The notes under the pieces: model-generated
What the model was told of the DNA's origin: nothing
Database searches by the model: none
The model's input: only the letters and a program-made list of their open reading frames with translations
Origin: an uncultured Asticcacaulis sp.
Lineage (GTDB): Bacteria; Pseudomonadota; Alphaproteobacteria; Caulobacterales; Caulobacteraceae
Assembly (NCBI GenBank): GCA_946480525.1
Contig: CAMLLA010000207.1
Coordinates: 1 to 7,383, forward strand
Direction of reading: 5' to 3'
DNA length: 7,383 nt
Shown here: positions 1 to 5,417 of the stretch, in pieces
How the letters are laid out: each line of letters opens with the position of its first letter
How positions within the stretch are numbered: the first letter of the stretch is position 1
Program-made: the position numbers and the translations under genes

Positions 1-315
1 AAGCCGCGTTTCGATCGTCCGCAGGGTGAACGTCCCCAGGGCGAACGCAGCTTCAGGCCGCGTGAAGAACGGGCAGGCGGTGGAGAGCGCAAGAGTTATG
101 GCGACAAGCCGCGCGTCGACCGTGGCGATGCCCCCGCCAGGGGCGGCTTCAAATCTGATCGTCCGCGTTCGGACCGGCCTTATTCCGACGGACCCTCTTC
201 GGGGCCACGCCCGGGGGGCAAGCCCGGCGGCTTCAAGCCGGGCGGTCCGCGCCCCGGCGGCCGGCCGGGTGGGGCTCCAGGCGGCTTCAGCCGTAAGCCA
301 CGCCGCGAAGACTAA
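1..315 (+). CDS. rluB: 3' end of a pseudouridine synthase, low-complexity tail (partial)
   Basis: Frame 1 is open from the window edge to a TAA at 313-315 and gives the last 104 residues of a protein whose start lies outside the window. The visible part is entirely a basic, disordered tail rich in Arg, Gly, Pro, Lys and Ser. It has a tandem RPQGE repeat near residues 7-16 and GGF/PGG blocks towards the end, finishing KPRRED. No catalytic domain is visible. The call rests on context: in alphaproteobacteria a large-subunit rRNA pseudouridine synthase of the RluB/RsuA family with such a C-terminal tail commonly sits just before rsmD. Its stop is three bases from the rsmD start, so the two are probably co-transcribed. 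A DEAD-box RNA helicase could carry a similar RG-rich tail and is the main alternative. That this frame codes is well supported; the family is an inference. Confidence 0.6.
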   Translation, partial: KPRFDRPQGERPQGERSFRPREERAGGGERKSYGDKPRVDRGDAPARGGFKSDRPRSDRPYSDGPSSGPRPGGKPGGFKPGGPRPGGRPGGAPGGFSRKPRRED

Positions 316-318
316 GCC

Positions 319-894
319 ATGCGCATTGTCGGGGGCGACTTCAAGGGACGCGCCATAGCCGCGCCGGACGGCCGCAATACGCGGCCGACCTCCGACCGTG
401 CGCGTGAAGCCATTTTCAACATACTTGCCCACGCCGAATGGGCGCCTGACATGGACGGCGCTCGGGTCATGGACGTGTTCGCCGGATCAGGCGCCCTGGG
501 GTTCGAAGCCTTGTCGCGTGGCGCTTCCTTTTGCCTGTTCGTCGAAACCGACGAAGCGGCGCGCGGCGCCATCCGCGATAATGTCGAAGCGTTCGGGTTG
601 TTTGGAAACACGCGCGTCCATCGCCGCGACGCGACGCAACTGGGGGCAAGACCGGGGTCGCAGGCGGAAGCCTTCGATCTGGTCTTCCTCGATCCTCCCT
701 ACCACAAGGGATTGGGCGAACGCGCGCTCGACTGTCTCATTTCGGGGAACTGGCTGTCAGACAATGCGACGGTCGTTTTCGAGCGCGGCGCGGATGAGGA
801 TCATTTTGCCACAGATGTGTGGGAAATAAACAACGCTAAAATTTATGGCGCGGCGCAGGTTTTGTTCCTTAAACAAAAAATTTATCTTAAATAA
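319..894 (+). CDS. rsmD: 16S rRNA (guanine(966)-N2)-methyltransferase RsmD
   Basis: The 191-residue product has the normal length of RsmD, the SAM-dependent enzyme that methylates N2 of G966 in 16S rRNA during small-subunit assembly in the cytoplasm. The N-terminus has the family signature MRIVGGDFKGR (1-11), followed by RPTSDRAREAIFNIL (22-36). SAM-binding motif I is MDVFAGSGA (51-59), an acidic FVETD lies at 74-78, and the catalytic DPPY motif is at 125-128. The ATG lies three bases after the upstream stop with only a weak Shine-Dalgarno, which fits translational coupling. Family members usually end soon after a YGxxxVxFL block; here that is YGAAQVLFLK (177-186), followed by an AT-rich extension, KIYLK. 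The base composition changes sharply near the 3' end, from about 815, and continues into the intergenic gap. Confidence 0.95.
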   Translation: MRIVGGDFKGRAIAAPDGRNTRPTSDRAREAIFNILAHAEWAPDMDGARVMDVFAGSGALGFEALSRGASFCLFVETDEAARGAIRDNVEAFGLFGNTRVHRRDATQLGARPGSQAEAFDLVFLDPPYHKGLGERALDCLISGNWLSDNATVVFERGADEDHFATDVWEINNAKIYGAAQVLFLKQKIYLK

Positions 895-971
895 GTTGCT
901 GAATTTTAAGGCAATAAATTTTCAATAACGCCGTTAAGTGGTAAAATTGGCGCATTGGTTAAAAAAGTCTA

Positions 972-1001
972 TTGACGGTTTGCCGGTCTTATCCACAATA
1001 T
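972..1001 (+). promoter_or_regulatory. Candidate promoter with an embedded DnaA box
   Basis: TTGACG at 972-977 matches the -35 consensus at five of six positions, and an AT-rich -10-like CAATAT lies at 996-1001 with an 18-base spacer. The -10 match is modest. TTATCCACA at 989-997 is a perfect consensus DnaA box on the plus strand, lying in the spacer and overlapping the -10. A start near 1008 would give a leader of about 80 bases before the small ORF at 1088. That ORF has its own terminator, so a promoter is needed in this gap. DnaA is a known transcription factor in Caulobacter, so the overlap suggests DnaA control, but one 9-mer could occur by chance. Confidence 0.35.
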
Positions 1002-1009
1002 GTCCTTAA

Positions 1010-1057
1010 CAAGGCGTAAATATTATAGAGGCATAAAAATTGCCCATTCACGCCTTG
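1010..1057 (+). promoter_or_regulatory. Inverted repeat in the predicted leader of the small ORF
   Basis: CAAGGCGT (1010-1017) is exactly complementary to ACGCCTTG (1050-1057). Inside it, GGCA (1030-1033) can pair with TGCC (1041-1044), so the leader could form an interrupted hairpin. It ends about 20 bases before the Shine-Dalgarno of the ORF at 1088. It may be a leader RNA structure or a protein-binding palindrome; the sequence does not decide which. Confidence 0.35.
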
Positions 1058-1087
1058 AGATGAGATTACCAAACTTAGGGGTAAGTG

Positions 1088-1237
1088 ATGGACAATCAAG
1101 CTATGCACACAGGGAAGGTGCGCGCCGCGCGCGGCCGTCAGGACGCTTTCAAGCTGCTTTTGGTCGCGGGTCTCAGCGTCCAGGCGTGGGGCGTTGTAAT
1201 GGGCCTCGGTCTGCTCATTCTGAATTTCGCACACTGA
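1088..1237 (+). CDS. Small single-pass membrane protein, 49 residues, unknown function
   Basis: An ATG at 1088 opens a 49-codon ORF ending in TGA at 1235-1237. AGGGG at 1077-1081 is a well-placed Shine-Dalgarno. The product begins with a basic segment (MDNQAMHTGKVRAARGRQDA; K10, R12, R15, R17). One hydrophobic stretch follows from about residue 21 to 47, containing LLLVAGL, VVMGLGLLIL and a central Trp34. This predicts a single transmembrane helix with the N-terminus in the cytoplasm by the positive-inside rule. There is no lipobox and no obvious cleavage site. An intrinsic terminator starts 12 bases after the stop, and a candidate promoter and leader hairpin lie upstream, so it looks like a monocistronic gene. 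I do not recognise the family. Such proteins often regulate a larger membrane complex, or act as toxins, but nothing here points to either. A second in-frame ATG lies at codon 6. Confidence 0.6.
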   Translation: MDNQAMHTGKVRAARGRQDAFKLLLVAGLSVQAWGVVMGLGLLILNFAH

Positions 1238-1248
1238 TGCGGTGTCTG

Positions 1249-1277
1249 CCTGGGATCGTTTGATCGCAGGTTTTTTT
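1249..1277 (+). terminator. Intrinsic terminator of the small ORF
   Basis: CCTGGGATC (1249-1257) pairs with GATCGCAGG (1262-1270) around a GTTT loop. Eight of nine positions pair, with one internal G.G mismatch. Seven T residues follow at once (1271-1277). It lies 12 bases after the stop of the small ORF and has the orientation expected for plus-strand transcription. Confidence 0.8.
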
Positions 1278-1282
1278 ATGAC

Positions 1283-1495
1283 TGAAGCGATACGGCAAGC
1301 ACGGTTCGGCGCGACACGCGTGTTCCGTGAGGTTGGGCAGTATCGTCTCAAGTAGACCGAACATGCCCGGGAGTGCGCCGGGCATGGAGCCAGATTGCAT
1401 TGCGCGGAGGCGGGTTAGCCCGCCCCGACGCTCATGTTCGATGGGTGGGGTGTGACGACGGCGAGCGCAAATGGGTGCGCTCGCCGTCGTTGTTT
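1283..1495 (+). ncRNA. Candidate structured RNA with a terminator-like 3' hairpin
   Basis: No credible protein is encoded here, but the sequence is dense in pairable segments. TGA (1283-1285) plus CGATAC (1288-1293) pair with GTATCG (1340-1345) plus TCA (1348-1350). This long stem encloses a second hairpin, ACGG...CCGT (1301-1328). CGAACATG (1358-1365) is complementary to CATGTTCG (1433-1440). Between them lie a 9-bp hairpin, CATGCCCGG/CCGGGCATG (1362-1386), and a 6-bp hairpin, GGCGGG/CCCGCC (1409-1424). The array ends in the 15-bp stem at 1455-1490. It could be an independent small RNA or a 3' extension made by read-through of the terminator at 1249-1277. I see no convincing promoter of its own and do not match it to 6S, SRP, tmRNA or RNase P RNA. 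GC-rich DNA makes chance hairpins common, so confidence is low. Confidence 0.35.
1455..1495 (+). terminator. Long stem-loop with T-rich tail between convergent units
   Basis: A perfect 15-bp stem, ACGACGGCGAGCGCA (1455-1469) with its complement at 1476-1490, closes an AATGGG loop and is followed by TGTTT. The tail favours termination of plus-strand transcripts, though it is not a pure T run. On the minus strand, downstream of mutL, the stem could still form but no T tract follows. It lies 40 bases beyond the mutL stop and separates the convergent transcription units. Confidence 0.65.
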
Positions 1496-1534
1496 CAGTA
1501 ACGCGAATCCGGGTTTCAGCGGTGTGAATCAGGG

Positions 1535-3469
1535 TCAGCGCCGGCCGAATAGCCGCTCGATGTCCTTGAGCTTGAGCTCGACATAGGTCGGGCGGCCATG
1601 ATTGCACTGGCCGGAATGGGGCGTCGCCTCCATCTGGCGCAACAGGGCGTTCATCTCATCACCTGTAAGCCGGCGGCCGGACCGGACGCTGTGCCGGCAG
1701 GCATGATCGCCGCAGATTTCGGCCATCCGTTCCTTTAGCGCCAGCAGTTCACCGTGTTCCGTCAGGTCGTCGACCAGGTCGCGGACCAGGCCGGAGATGT
1801 CGCAGTCACCTAGCAGCGATGGAATATGACGAACAAGCACACTGGTCGGGCCAAAGGCCTCCAGCCCAAGTCCCATGGCCGTCAGGTCGTCGGCGCGCGC
1901 CATCAGCCGCGTCACTTCCTCGCGCTCCAGGTCGACGATTTCGGGGATCAACAAGCTCTGGCTGACGACGTGTCCTTCGGCCATGGCTTGCTTCATCTGC
2001 TCGTAGACCAGCCGTTCGTGGGCAGCGTGCTGGTCGACGATGACCATGCCGTCCTGTGTCTGGGCCAGGATATAGGTCTCGTGGATCTGGGCGCGCGCTG
2101 CCCCCAAGGGAAAAGCAATGGCGTCAGGCGCCGAGGCCTCGGCAGGGGACCAGGCCGCAACTTCGGTGATGACGCCGTCCATGTCGACAAACGATGCTTC
2201 GGACACACCCGGTGCGTCGTAGGCGGCAACAGGCTCAACGCGGCCAGCCGGCACAAACGGCGAGGGTTCCGGGGTCAGCCACGGGCGCACGGCAGCGATC
2301 TGCGACGGTGTCGGGCGATCAAAGGACACGTTGGCGTAAGACGGGGCGGCAAAGGCGCGGTTAAGGCTTAACTGCGGCTGCACGGGCGTGACCATGCCGT
2401 CGGGCCGGAAACCGCTGAGGGTTTGCGAAGCGACGGTCGTCGAGGCGCGATGGCCGGCCGAGGCGAGGGCGTGCTTCAGGGCGCCGATGATCAGGCCACG
2501 CACCAGGTTCGGGTCGCGAAAACGGACTTCGGTCTTGGCCGGATGGACGTTGACGTCGAGCTCTTCTGGCGGGATTTCGATGAACAGGGCGGCCAGCGGG
2601 TGACGATCGCGCGCCAGGAAGTCAGCGTAAGCCGCACGCAATGCGCCGGCCAGCAGGCGGTCGCGCACTGGCCTGTTGTTGACGAACAGGTATTGATGCA
2701 GGGCGTTGCCGCGCGAAAAGGTCGGCAGGCCGGCATAGCCCGTCAGCCGCACGCCTTCGCGTTGCTGGTCGATCAGCAGGGCGTTTTCGGAAAAATCGGG
2801 GCCGAGCAGGGCGGCCAGGCGTTTCAACCGGCCTTCAAAGCCGTCGGCCTCGCGGTACAGTTTCAGGGACTTCTTGCCGTCGAGTTCGAGCGAAAAGCCG
2901 ACATCGTGGTGGGCCATGGCCTGGCGCTTGACTTCTTCGGCGATGGCCATGTTTTCCGAGCGCTCGGACTTCATGAACTTCAGCCGTGCCGGCGTGGCGT
3001 AGAACAGATCGCGCAGGTCGACGCGCGTACCGTGTTCGCGGCTGAATGCCGCCGGCTGCAAAGGTGCGATGGCGCCGCCGTCGACCGTAATGGTCTGGGC
3101 GTTGCCGTTTTTTGGCTTCGATGTCAGGCTGAGGCGGGCGACAGAGCCCATGGAGGGCAGGGCCTCGCCGCGGAAGCCCAATGTCTGGATGTGCAGCAGG
3201 TCCCACGTGCCGTCCTGCTGCGGCTTCAGCTTGGACGTGGCGTGGCGTTCGATGGCGAGTTGCAGGTCGTCCGGGCCCATGCCCCAGCCGTCGTCTTCGA
3301 TCAGGATTCGGGAGAGGCCGCCCAGGTCGCAGCGGATATCGATCTGGCGCGCGCCGGCGTCGATGGCGTTCTCGACCAGTTCCTTGACGGCTGAAGCCGG
3401 GCGTTCGACGACCTCGCCGGCGGCGATGCGGTTGATGGTATCCTGAGGGAGACGCTGAATAACGGACAT
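1535..3469 (-). CDS. mutL: DNA mismatch repair protein MutL, endonuclease type
   Basis: This 644-residue protein couples MutS mismatch recognition to strand incision and excision. The N-terminal GHKL ATPase shows [11 protein letters not shown] (30-40), DDGWGM (59-64), GFRGEAL (98-104), [12 protein letters not shown] (154-165) and [12 protein letters not shown] (307-318). A Pro/Ala-rich linker spans roughly 340-452. The C-terminal domain has the nuclease metal-binding motif [12 protein letters not shown] (479-490), ACR (590-592), CNHGRP (622-627) and a terminal FGR, so it should nick DNA itself, as expected where MutH is absent. QSLLIP (504-509) matches the beta-clamp-binding motif known in MutL proteins. 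The usual CPHGRP reads CNHGRP here. The ATG at 3469 starts directly at the conserved N-terminus. It has no Shine-Dalgarno, and a promoter immediately upstream suggests a leaderless message. Confidence 0.97.
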   Translation of the reverse strand: MSVIQRLPQDTINRIAAGEVVERPASAVKELVENAIDAGARQIDIRCDLGGLSRILIEDDGWGMGPDDLQLAIERHATSKLKPQQDGTWDLLHIQTLGFRGEALPSMGSVARLSLTSKPKNGNAQTITVDGGAIAPLQPAAFSREHGTRVDLRDLFYATPARLKFMKSERSENMAIAEEVKRQAMAHHDVGFSLELDGKKSLKLYREADGFEGRLKRLAALLGPDFSENALLIDQQREGVRLTGYAGLPTFSRGNALHQYLFVNNRPVRDRLLAGALRAAYADFLARDRHPLAALFIEIPPEELDVNVHPAKTEVRFRDPNLVRGLIIGALKHALASAGHRASTTVASQTLSGFRPDGMVTPVQPQLSLNRAFAAPSYANVSFDRPTPSQIAAVRPWLTPEPSPFVPAGRVEPVAAYDAPGVSEASFVDMDGVITEVAAWSPAEASAPDAIAFPLGAARAQIHETYILAQTQDGMVIVDQHAAHERLVYEQMKQAMAEGHVVSQSLLIPEIVDLEREEVTRLMARADDLTAMGLGLEAFGPTSVLVRHIPSLLGDCDISGLVRDLVDDLTEHGELLALKERMAEICGDHACRHSVRSGRRLTGDEMNALLRQMEATPHSGQCNHGRPTYVELKLKDIERLFGRR

Positions 3470-3475
3470 CCGGGC

Positions 3476-3504
3476 AGAATAGCCGGAGTCGGAGTGGGTG
3501 TCAG
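3476..3504 (-). promoter_or_regulatory. Candidate mutL promoter predicting a leaderless mRNA
   Basis: Read on the minus strand, CTGACA (3499-3504; five of six to TTGACA) is separated by 17 bases from TATTCT (3476-3481; four of six to TATAAT). Standard spacing puts the transcription start at about 3469, the A of the mutL ATG. The six bases between the -10 and the ATG, plus the lack of any Shine-Dalgarno, fit leaderless translation, which is common in Caulobacter. The promoter lies just outside the inverted-repeat element. Confidence 0.45.
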
Positions 3505-3511
3505 TAAGGGT

Positions 3512-3924
3512 TTAACCACGGAAATCACTGAAGGCCTCGCATGGCGAGGCGACACGGAAAAGGCACGGAATCCTTCGGTGGTGTCTTTGGTCGTGCGGGT
3601 GGAAGCGGGTTTTAAGGGAATCCACAGATGCACACAGATGAATGCGCTAACGCGCATCTGCACAGACGATCGGGCAGACGGATATGGTGTGCATCATTTT
3701 CAAAAGTAGCGACGGCGCAATGCGCCGTCATACCAGTGAAGTTATTTCGCGCTTCACTGTCCACACACACGGATCATCTGTGCGCCGCGAAGCGGTGATC
3801 TGTGTGCATCTGTGGATTCCCTAACAACCGAAAGAGCGCAAACGACCAAAGCCATTTGCGCTCAAATCCGTGCCTCTTCCGTGTTGCCTCGCCATGCGAG
3901 GCTTTTCGTGATTTCCGTGGTTAA
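3512..3924. repeat. Long inverted-repeat element, non-coding, about 413 bp
   Basis: The outer arms 3512-3570 and 3866-3924 are reverse complements at 53 of 59 positions, starting TTAACCACGGAAATCAC. Inner arms 3615-3639 and 3798-3822 are perfectly complementary over 25 bases. Between outer and inner arms the sequence diverges, but both sides share CTTTGGTCGT (3585-3594 and, inverted, 3842-3851). Each outer arm carries the hairpin GCCTCGC-ATG-GCGAGGC or its inverse. The 158-bp centre has further hairpins at 3642-3657, 3711-3729, 3734-3759 and 3772-3800. No credible gene or transposase lies inside, and I see no clear target-site duplication. From memory, CACGGA/CCACAGATG-type repeats of this kind are dispersed in many bacterial genomes and give spurious ORFs. 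It fills the gap between the methyltransferase stop and the mutL promoter. It may be a non-autonomous mobile or REP-like element and may also act as a terminator. Confidence 0.85.
3834..3863. repeat. 9-bp hairpin unique to the right half of the inverted-repeat element
   Basis: GAGCGCAAA (3834-3842) pairs perfectly with TTTGCGCTC (3855-3863) around a 12-base loop that contains ACCAAAG. The left half of the element keeps the ACCAAAG complement (CTTTGGT) but not this stem, so the two halves differ most here. Confidence 0.7.
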
Positions 3925-3932
3925 TCCTAACC

Positions 3933-4700
3933 TTAGGGCTTGCGGAAGACCAAAGCCATTCTGTCCGTCTTACCTCGGATCGCCGGATCGAAGACGTTTT
4001 TCGTGTGGTCATCGGCAGAATTGGCCAGTACGGGGCTGTCCTCGGCGACCGTGAAGCCGGCCGCCTTGAAGTCGGCCAGGACCTGCGCCTTTTCGATGCG
4101 GTGCAACGTATTGGTCTCGCTGAAGCCCTTGCCCGCCGCCGTGTCATGGTCGGTGATGACGACCACGCCACCCGGCTTCAGCAGCGACTTCAGCGAAGCC
4201 GTGAGCTTGGCGGTGTCGTGGCCCTTTTCGTTATAGGTGTCGTGATAGACCATGCCCAGGAAGATGACGTCATAAGGCTTGGCGGGCGCAGGGATCTTGT
4301 CGAAATCAACGGTCAGCAGGCTGATATTCTTGCGTGCGGCCGTCATGGCGTCGCGCGCCGGGCCCATCTTGTAATAGTCGACCCAGCCTTGCGGATTCTG
4401 CGAGTCGACATGGCCGTTGCACACTGCCGATGACAGCAGCCACGAGGCGTAGCCCTGGCCTGCGCCAATATCGAGCACGCGGTCACCCGGCTTGACGTGC
4501 GACAACAGGAAGGTGACTTCGGTCTTGCGGACCGCGTCGCGTTCGCGCTGGTCGGCGGGGCGATCAGCCATGGCCATCGCACTGTCGACGCGCTGTTCCA
4601 GCGTCTGTTTAGCGCAGTCGGCGGCGGCCGCAGCAAAGGCGGGCAAGGTCAGTGGCGCAGCTAAGAGCAGGGATGCGGTGAGCAGGGATTTGAACGTCAT
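3933..4700 (-). CDS. Exported class I SAM-dependent methyltransferase, COG4798-like
   Basis: The 255-residue product starts with a clear signal peptide: MTFK, a hydrophobic core (LLTASLLLAAPLTL, 6-19) and an AFA-AAAA region ending near residue 27. The mature part is a Rossmann methyltransferase: motif I VLDIGAGQGYASWLL (75-89), DFDKIP (132-137), YDVIFLGMVYHD (143-154) and LKPGGVVVITDHD (174-186). The arrangement resembles predicted methyltransferases of COG4798; the substrate is unknown. A secretory signal is odd for an enzyme using cytoplasmic SAM. I chose the ATG at 4700 because GGAGG lies six bases upstream and the signal peptide starts there. A 21-residue upstream extension would run through the terminator at 4725-4756. 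The stop is eight bases from the inverted-repeat element. I find no clear promoter in the short upstream gap, so read-through from the lipoprotein operon is possible. Confidence 0.85.
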   Translation of the reverse strand: MTFKSLLTASLLLAAPLTLPAFAAAAADCAKQTLEQRVDSAMAMADRPADQRERDAVRKTEVTFLLSHVKPGDRVLDIGAGQGYASWLLSSAVCNGHVDSQNPQGWVDYYKMGPARDAMTAARKNISLLTVDFDKIPAPAKPYDVIFLGMVYHDTYNEKGHDTAKLTASLKSLLKPGGVVVITDHDTAAGKGFSETNTLHRIEKAQVLADFKAAGFTVAEDSPVLANSADDHTKNVFDPAIRGKTDRMALVFRKP

Positions 4701-4724
4701 CTTATCCTCCGGGATTGAGGTGGG

Positions 4725-4756
4725 AAAAGAAAAAGGCGTCCCGATCGGAACGCCTT
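4725..4756 (-). terminator. Intrinsic terminator after the lspA-lipoprotein genes
   Basis: On the minus strand AAGGCGTTCC pairs with GGGACGCCTT (10 bp including one G.T pair) around a GATC loop (4733-4756). It is followed by a T-rich run broken by a single C (4725-4732). It starts 27 bases after the lipoprotein stop and ends just before the Shine-Dalgarno of the methyltransferase, so it separates the two transcription units. Confidence 0.88.
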
Positions 4757-4783
4757 GGTACATTTTAAGCTGACCGCCCGGCC

Positions 4784-5341
4784 TTACAGACCCGGCAGCT
4801 TGAACTTCTGGTCTTTCTTCTGGGCGATGATGATCGGCTGGTCGCCGGTCAGCGCCGTCAGGCGGGCCTTTTCGGCTTCCGGATCAACCGGCGTCACTTC
4901 GGACGCGATCTGGGTATTGGTGCCGACTGCCGTCGGGGCTTCCGGCTTGCGCCAGAACAGCACCTTGTCGGCGAAGCTCGAGTCCTTGTAGGCGAGGTCG
5001 CCGAACTCATCGTCGACGACATAGCGGGCCAGCGGGTCAGCCTTTTCGGCGCCGGCCTTGGCCACGAAGAGCTGTTCACCCTGGGTGCGGCTGACCGCGT
5101 CGCGCTCACCAAGCAGGGCCTGGCGCGCCACGCTGTCGGGCTGCAGTTCCTGGGGGCGCGGTTCGCCCGGTGCGGGCGGACGCAGGGCGAAGTTCGGCGG
5201 GACGACCAGCGGCGCCTTGGTCACGACGCGGAATTCGTCGGGCACGACCTTGTTAAGGCCCAGCGCGTTACGGGTCGACTCGCACCCCGACAGGGCAAAC
5301 CCCGCCAAAATCACCAAACCCGCGATCTTTACCGACTTCAT
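4784..5341 (-). CDS. bamF: Outer-membrane lipoprotein, DUF3035/BamF-like
   Basis: The 185-residue product starts MKSVKIAGLVILAGFALSGC, a lipoprotein signal peptide with lipobox LSGC and the lipidated Cys at 20. Residue 21 is Glu, not Asp, so outer-membrane sorting is expected. The mature protein is hydrophilic, with PDEFRVVTKAPLVVPPNFAL (36-55), a PPAPGEPRPQEL segment, and a C-terminus ending in KKDQKFKLPGL. The PDEF...APLxVPPxFxLRPP pattern and position after lspA match the alphaproteobacterial DUF3035 family, which I recall being linked to BamF, an accessory of the beta-barrel assembly machine; the family call is stronger than the BamF function. The ATG at 5341 has GGAG seven bases upstream and begins the signal peptide; a 22-residue upstream extension is rejected. 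A weak internal promoter, TTGGCA-N17-TACACA (minus strand, 5379-5407), may supplement read-through from lspA. Confidence 0.75.
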   Translation of the reverse strand: MKSVKIAGLVILAGFALSGCESTRNALGLNKVVPDEFRVVTKAPLVVPPNFALRPPAPGEPRPQELQPDSVARQALLGERDAVSRTQGEQLFVAKAGAEKADPLARYVVDDEFGDLAYKDSSFADKVLFWRKPEAPTAVGTNTQIASEVTPVDPEAEKARLTALTGDQPIIIAQKKDQKFKLPGL

Positions 5342-5417
5342 CAATTCGCTCCAAATTCCCCTGTCCAGCGGACAAAGATGTGTACTGCGTTTATCTTGGC
5401 CTGCCAAGCGCCCTTAT

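Noticed and set aside
989..997. DnaA box as evidence for a replication origin
   Set aside because: There is only one consensus box and no box cluster or origin-linked gene such as hemE, dnaA or parAB nearby.
869..1020. TTAA repeats as CtrA binding sites (TTAA-N7-TTAA)
   Set aside because: The tetramers are 18 to 47 bases apart, and none has the 11-base spacing. The closest, TTAA at 1006 with TAAA at 1017, has a mismatch in the second half-site.
1278..1355. A 25-codon ORF starting just after the T tract, with AGG seven bases upstream
   Set aside because: Its start abuts an intrinsic terminator, the product has no features, and the region is better explained by RNA pairing.
1356..1495. Clustered hairpins as a CRISPR array or a known housekeeping RNA
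   Set aside because: The hairpins differ in sequence and spacing, so there is no repeat-spacer pattern, and the hallmarks of SRP RNA, tmRNA or RNase P RNA are absent.
2423..3394. A 323-codon open frame on the plus strand opposite mutL
   Set aside because: It lies wholly antisense to a clear MutL. High GC at third positions makes long antisense frames common, and its translation has no recognisable domain.
3301..3709. Open frames running through the inverted-repeat element
   Set aside because: They follow the repeat arms (reading like ICVHLWIP), are a known type of spurious repeat-derived ORF, and have no start signals or conserved domain.
3504..3932. Target-site duplication flanking the inverted-repeat element
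   Set aside because: The immediate flanks GTAAGGGT and TCCTAACC are not direct repeats. They show only loose inverted similarity that could be decayed arm sequence.
4701..4763. A 21-residue N-terminal extension of the methyltransferase
   Set aside because: It would translate the intrinsic terminator at 4725-4756, while the ATG at 4700 has GGAGG upstream and begins a proper signal peptide.
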